Positions 60,549-64,000 of a stretch of DNA of 64,000 bases are shown here, one piece after another; positions within the stretch are counted from its first letter, which is position 1, and the number at the start of each line of letters is the position of its first letter. Source of the stretch: Brevibacillus reuszeri (lineage in GTDB: Bacteria > Bacillota > Bacilli > Brevibacillales > Brevibacillaceae). The notes beneath the pieces were generated by a model that was not told the origin of the DNA, did no database searches, and saw only the letters and a program-made list of their open reading frames with translations. The position numbers and the translations under genes were made by a program. The stretch lies in assembly GCF_002897295.1 (NCBI RefSeq), contig NZ_BEXF01000030.1, positions 1-64,000 on the forward strand. Direction: 5' to 3'.

Positions 60549-63433
60549 ATGATCTTCGACAGCTCCTGAGGAAGAGCATCACTCGTCGTTTTACGGCCAT
60601 GATGCTCTTGTTCCTCTCCCTGATCATCGCTGGAGCGGCAATCGTTCTGTCCTTGAATTACAAAGCTTTTACCGAATATCAGACGACATTGAAAGCATCC
60701 AAACAAAAACAGGATTTAATCGTAGAAATTAAGGAACACACGAATCAGATCATTTTTCGCGCAAGAGGCTATTATGCTTTTTTAAGTCCGTTTGAGTACA
60801 ATGAACTTTTTATCGAGAAACAGAAATTAGAGCAATCAATAAGTGCATTCAAAAAGCTTCCGTTGACCAGTGAGGAACAAAATCTCGTTACCTCTATTGA
60901 GAACTTTTTCAATAACTTTTTTACCAACGTGTTCCCTACTGCGTCTAAATATGCACAAACCGGAGATTATGAGGCACTTCGTAAGTTCTCTTCCAGTGGC
61001 TTGAATCAAGAGGTCAACAATCTGATATTTTACGCTACCAAATATTCCAAAGAGAGCGAAAATATGTTGATGCAGGAAAATCGCCTCTTATTTGAGGACC
61101 TGACTCGGCAGAGCTCCTGGTTTATCCTGTACATTCTCATGGTCCTCGGTATTTCGCTTTGGGTAAGCATCCGAACGACTAGAGATATCGGCAGCCCTCT
61201 GGTACGTCTTGCTGCAGAAGCTGATCGCTTCGCACAAGGTCATACCGCTCAGCTACCCGATCTGGATCGTCTGGACGAAATCGGCAAGCTCACCCGCTCG
61301 CTCGACTTTTTAATGAAGCAGATCCAGTCCAAGGAAGAAATCCTCATGGCCCAAAACGAGGAGCTGCTCGCCCAGCAGGATGAGCTGATGGTGCAGCAGG
61401 AAGACCTCCAAGAAGCTCTCGCCAAAATGGAGATCAATGAGCGCTATCTCGAAAAACGCAATCACCTCGTCCAATCACTATCCAATACATTGGATAAACG
61501 AGAGCTTTTGTCGAGCATCATACGCAACACCACTGAGGTCATGGATGCAGACAAGGGCGTTATCGTTTTGTTGAATGCAGAGCAAGATGTCGCTAGCTTT
61601 GGCGTTTCATCTACTGGCGTAGATCAGCTATTGCACGGTCTTGCAGATGGCCCGCTTGTGCGGCTTCAGGAAACCAAAGAACCTTATGTCCTTTTGCGTG
61701 AAAGCACAGTAGGAGAACAAGGCTACCTGGAGGAAGTGTCTCATACGTCTGTTCTCTACCTGCCTGTGTTGAATGCAGTGCAGGAAGTGGTCGCCTGCAT
61801 GATTTTTTCCCGCTTCGGCCGCAAAATCGCAGAACAGGATCAGCTCCTGGCCATCGGTCTCGCCAAGCAAATCTCGTTGGCTTTAGACAAGCTGGCCATG
61901 TATGAGGAAACAGAAAAGCAGCGTCAAATGACACAAGATATGCTCGATACTGTTCAGGAAGGCGTGCAGCTTGTTCATTTAAACGGTGCCACTCTGCAGG
62001 TGAATCGTACCTTCTGTGAGTTATTGGACTATAACAGCCTGAGCGAGATGCAAGGGCATCATCTCGATTATTTCTTCTCTCATCTGAAAAATCGTACTCG
62101 CGATTCTGATCGCTTGATTCAGTACATCCATTCTGTTGTCATGGAAGAAGGCGAATTACCTTCTGGCAGTCTTGTTTTTGAATTGACTCACCCGCAAACC
62201 CGGTATATTCAGCTGTACGCAGAACCTCTATACCGTCATCAGGAAAAATGGAGTACACTCCTCGTCTACCGGGATATTACCAAAGAGTACGAGATTGACC
62301 AGATGAAATCAGAGTTTGTCAGCACGGTCAGCCATGAGCTGCGCACACCGCTTGCCAGTGTCCTCGGTTTTGCCGAGCTTTTATTGAATAAAGAATTGAA
62401 GCCGGAACGTCAGCAGCGCTACATGACCGCGATTTATCAGGAGGCAAAGCGACTCACCTCCCTGATTAACGACTTTTTGGACTTGCAGCGTATGGAGTCT
62501 GGCCGTCAAACCTATGAAGTCGAAAAAGTAGCGATTGACCAGCTGATTCGCGAGGTATTCAGCTCTTATCGCATTCAATCCCCCGCTCACACGTTCCAGC
62601 TTGATTTGCAAACAGAACAGACGGCTATTTTGGGAGACCGGGATAAATTGCGTCAAGTGCTCGTAAATTTAATCAGCAATGCCGTGAAATACTCGCCAAG
62701 AGGCGGCCGTATCCGCGTCACCTGTCGAGAAGCGGGCAAGCAATTGCTCATAGACATTCAGGATGAGGGTTTGGGAATACCGGCGGAAGCCATTCCGCAT
62801 TTGTTCACCAAGTTTTACCGCGTCGATAATTCAGATCGCCGTGAAATTGGTGGAACAGGACTCGGGCTTGCGATCGTACAAGAGATCGTGAACATTCACC
62901 ACGGAGAAATTGCGGTTACTTCAGAATCTGGACAGGGCAGTACGTTCACTGTCTCCTTGCCATTGCCTGAAGAGCCTCTTGCAGTGACAAGCTCTGAGCG
63001 CACGGACAATCCTCACGCTTCCTCTGGTCAATCCAATGGACAAGTCGTGATCATTGAGGATGATGTGAACCTGTCTGAGCTGTTGCGTGATGAGCTGATC
63101 GGTTCCGGGTTTACTGTCTACTCCTTTTCTAAAGCCGCTGAAGCCATGGAGACGATAGATAAGCTACGCCCCGATGCCGTTGTACTCGACCTCGTTTTAC
63201 AGGACGGTGATGATGGCTGGAAGGTTATCCAAGCCATGCGGGAAAATCCAGAGCTACGGACAATACCGATCGTCATCTCCAGTGCATTCGAGGAAAAGAA
63301 AAAGGCATTCGAGCTCGGTGCCAAAGGCTATTTGATCAAGCCTTATCATCCTGATACGCTGTCAAAGGCGATCTTGCTCGCGATTACCAGCAATGAATCT
63401 ACCGGACAGATCCTCATTCCTGATCAAGAATAA
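60545..63433 (+). CDS. Hybrid sensor histidine kinase (CHASE3-like, HAMP, GAF, PAS, HK, REC)
   Basis: The protein has 962 residues. TM1 about 17-37, an extracellular helical sensor (about 40-190, CHASE3-like), TM2 about 191-209, HAMP to about 262, a Gln/Glu-rich coiled coil (265-300), GAF (about 315-450) and PAS (about 455-580) lead to HisKA with H597 (FVSTVSHELRTP). The ATP-binding domain has GTGLGLAIVQ, and a C-terminal REC has D882 in VVLDLVLQDGDDG. It can autophosphorylate, pass phosphate to its REC and then to the HPt of the first gene. The start overlaps the stop of the lone REC gene. Confidence 0.94.
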   Translation: MNDLRQLLRKSITRRFTAMMLLFLSLIIAGAAIVLSLNYKAFTEYQTTLKASKQKQDLIVEIKEHTNQIIFRARGYYAFLSPFEYNELFIEKQKLEQSISAFKKLPLTSEEQNLVTSIENFFNNFFTNVFPTASKYAQTGDYEALRKFSSSGLNQEVNNLIFYATKYSKESENMLMQENRLLFEDLTRQSSWFILYILMVLGISLWVSIRTTRDIGSPLVRLAAEADRFAQGHTAQLPDLDRLDEIGKLTRSLDFLMKQIQSKEEILMAQNEELLAQQDELMVQQEDLQEALAKMEINERYLEKRNHLVQSLSNTLDKRELLSSIIRNTTEVMDADKGVIVLLNAEQDVASFGVSSTGVDQLLHGLADGPLVRLQETKEPYVLLRESTVGEQGYLEEVSHTSVLYLPVLNAVQEVVACMIFSRFGRKIAEQDQLLAIGLAKQISLALDKLAMYEETEKQRQMTQDMLDTVQEGVQLVHLNGATLQVNRTFCELLDYNSLSEMQGHHLDYFFSHLKNRTRDSDRLIQYIHSVVMEEGELPSGSLVFELTHPQTRYIQLYAEPLYRHQEKWSTLLVYRDITKEYEIDQMKSEFVSTVSHELRTPLASVLGFAELLLNKELKPERQQRYMTAIYQEAKRLTSLINDFLDLQRMESGRQTYEVEKVAIDQLIREVFSSYRIQSPAHTFQLDLQTEQTAILGDRDKLRQVLVNLISNAVKYSPRGGRIRVTCREAGKQLLIDIQDEGLGIPAEAIPHLFTKFYRVDNSDRREIGGTGLGLAIVQEIVNIHHGEIAVTSESGQGSTFTVSLPLPEEPLAVTSSERTDNPHASSGQSNGQVVIIEDDVNLSELLRDELIGSGFTVYSFSKAAEAMETIDKLRPDAVVLDLVLQDGDDGWKVIQAMRENPELRTIPIVISSAFEEKKKAFELGAKGYLIKPYHPDTLSKAILLAITSNESTGQILIPDQE

Positions 63434-63452
63434 GCTTTTCTTTTGAATAGAA

Positions 63453-63488
63453 AAAAAGGCAACGGAGTCTGACTTCCGTTGCCTTTTT
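63453..63488. terminator. Terminator of the signalling operon
   Basis: AAAAGGCAACGGA and TCCGTTGCCTTTT form a long stem with T-tract after it. Confidence 0.9.
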
Positions 63489-63540
63489 GCTTTCGTCGAT
63501 TCCTTTTGCCGTAAGACCCCACTGTTGTGATATGTGTTTT

Positions 63541-63569
63541 TTGGCAGGCAAGAAAATACTTGGTATAAA
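63541..63569 (+). promoter_or_regulatory. Promoter of ydjO
   Basis: TTGGCA (63541-63546), 17 bp and TATAAA (63564-63569) give a good sigma-A promoter. The untranslated leader would be about 60 nt. Confidence 0.75.
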
Positions 63570-63637
63570 TATGTCAATTTCATCATACATTAATAGAGGT
63601 TATTACGTGCACGATGCCCCGCAAAGGAGGAGTTTTT

Positions 63638-63847
63638 ATGTATTTCTCTAAAAAAGCAATCGTTCCAATCGAAGAAGAGGAAACAGATGTATGGATGTGC
63701 AGCAATGATGGCTGTACATGCTGGATGAGAGATAACTTTTCCTTTGATGCAAGCCCTAACTGCCCCTTTTGCCAGTCCGAAATGGTAAAAGACACGCGCA
63801 TGCTCCCCGTTCTGACCAATCACAACAACCAGAAAAAAACTCCGTAA
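63638..63847 (+). CDS. ydjO: Cold-inducible protein YdjO
   Basis: The protein has 69 residues. Two CxxC-like pairs, VWMCSNDGCTCWM and NCPFCQSEM, suggest zinc binding. The FSKKAIVPIEEEETDVW start and length match the YdjO family, reported as cold-induced in Bacillus. The ATG at 63638 has AAAGGAGG 6-8 nt upstream; an earlier ATG has none. Its own promoter lies upstream. Confidence 0.9.
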   Translation: MYFSKKAIVPIEEEETDVWMCSNDGCTCWMRDNFSFDASPNCPFCQSEMVKDTRMLPVLTNHNNQKKTP

Positions 63848-63866
63848 GTGCTCAGCTTCTTTTTTC

Positions 63867-63895
63867 TTGCGGGTATTCGCCCTCTTGCCTACAAT
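63867..63895 (+). promoter_or_regulatory. Promoter of the last gene
   Basis: TTGCGG (63867-63872), 17 bp and TACAAT (63890-63895) precede the start at 63932. Confidence 0.6.
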
Positions 63896-63931
63896 TAGCT
63901 CATGGCAGACGATAGGTAGAGGAGCGTAGTT

Positions 63932-64000
63932 ATGAATCGAAAAGAAATGGAAGAACAAGTGATTCAGGCTTACCAGCGAGATGAAGGCATGATGATTCTT
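63932..64000 (+). CDS. Protein of unknown function, partial, cut by window edge
   Basis: The visible 23 residues begin MNRKEMEEQVIQAYQRDEG. AGAGGAG precedes the ATG and a promoter lies about 40 nt upstream. The rest of the gene is outside the window. Too little is visible to name the family. Confidence 0.55.
   Translation, partial: MNRKEMEEQVIQAYQRDEGMMIL

Noticed and set aside
1..64000. CRISPR array, tRNA, rRNA or prophage
   Set aside because: No regularly spaced repeats, no tRNA or rRNA sequence and no phage structural genes were recognised on either strand.

Overview
The window looks like a chromosomal stretch of a spore-forming Bacillota member, most likely Brevibacillus or a close relative. 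GC content is moderate, Shine-Dalgarno sites are strong (AGGAGG), GTG and TTG starts are frequent, and many genes match Bacillus types (YprA/YprB, YvaD-YvaE-YvaF, YwbE, YdjO, KimA, OpuA, YrkF/YrkH). The genus is inferred from gene content, not proven. I saw no CRISPR array, rRNA, tRNA or prophage. The only clear mobile element is the end of an IS3-type insertion sequence at the left edge.

Left third: a minus-strand operon of eight genes (about 195-12710) combines a secreted membrane protein, an ABC-2 ATPase and permease, a coiled-coil membrane protein, a MoxR ATPase, a DUF58 protein and two VWA membrane proteins. After it come a carbohydrate-binding-like beta-sandwich protein, a variant proline dehydrogenase, two MocR-type regulators (one without the PLP lysine), a YvaD/YvaE/YvaF efflux operon, an acetyltransferase and the MrfA/MrfB DNA-repair pair. 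Next is a gene-poor stretch (24323-25227) with a large inverted repeat and the broken C-terminus of a siderophore-binding protein.

Middle: a TetR regulator with a palindromic operator faces a membrane protein. These are followed by a KimA-type potassium transporter, DoxX, a possible redox operon (response regulator, kinase, Lgt-like protein, CcdA, ResA, thioredoxin-GerMN fusion), a MerR regulator, and a persulfide-detoxification operon (rhodanese, TusA-rhodanese, rhodanese-MBL) behind a CsoR/CstR-type operator. Lgt, two small conserved genes, an iron-type alcohol dehydrogenase and a YfbK-like VWA lipoprotein come next.

Right third: a three-gene drug exporter (EmrA-like adaptor, DHA2 transporter, second adaptor) and a neighbouring membrane gene share a palindrome absent from the rest of the window. 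Then come PAP2 and DedA membrane proteins, a DUF2167 protein, an AraC regulator, an amidase, a DUF1254 protein, and a chloramphenicol acetyltransferase with a translational-attenuation leader. The glycine betaine transporter OpuA lies divergent from a GbsR-type regulator, followed by a cysteine hydrolase and YwbE. A three-gene signalling block (HPt-REC-GGDEF-REC, single REC, hybrid kinase) and cold-inducible YdjO close the window, with one gene cut by the right edge.

Most transcription units end in recognisable hairpin terminators, which were used to set operon limits.
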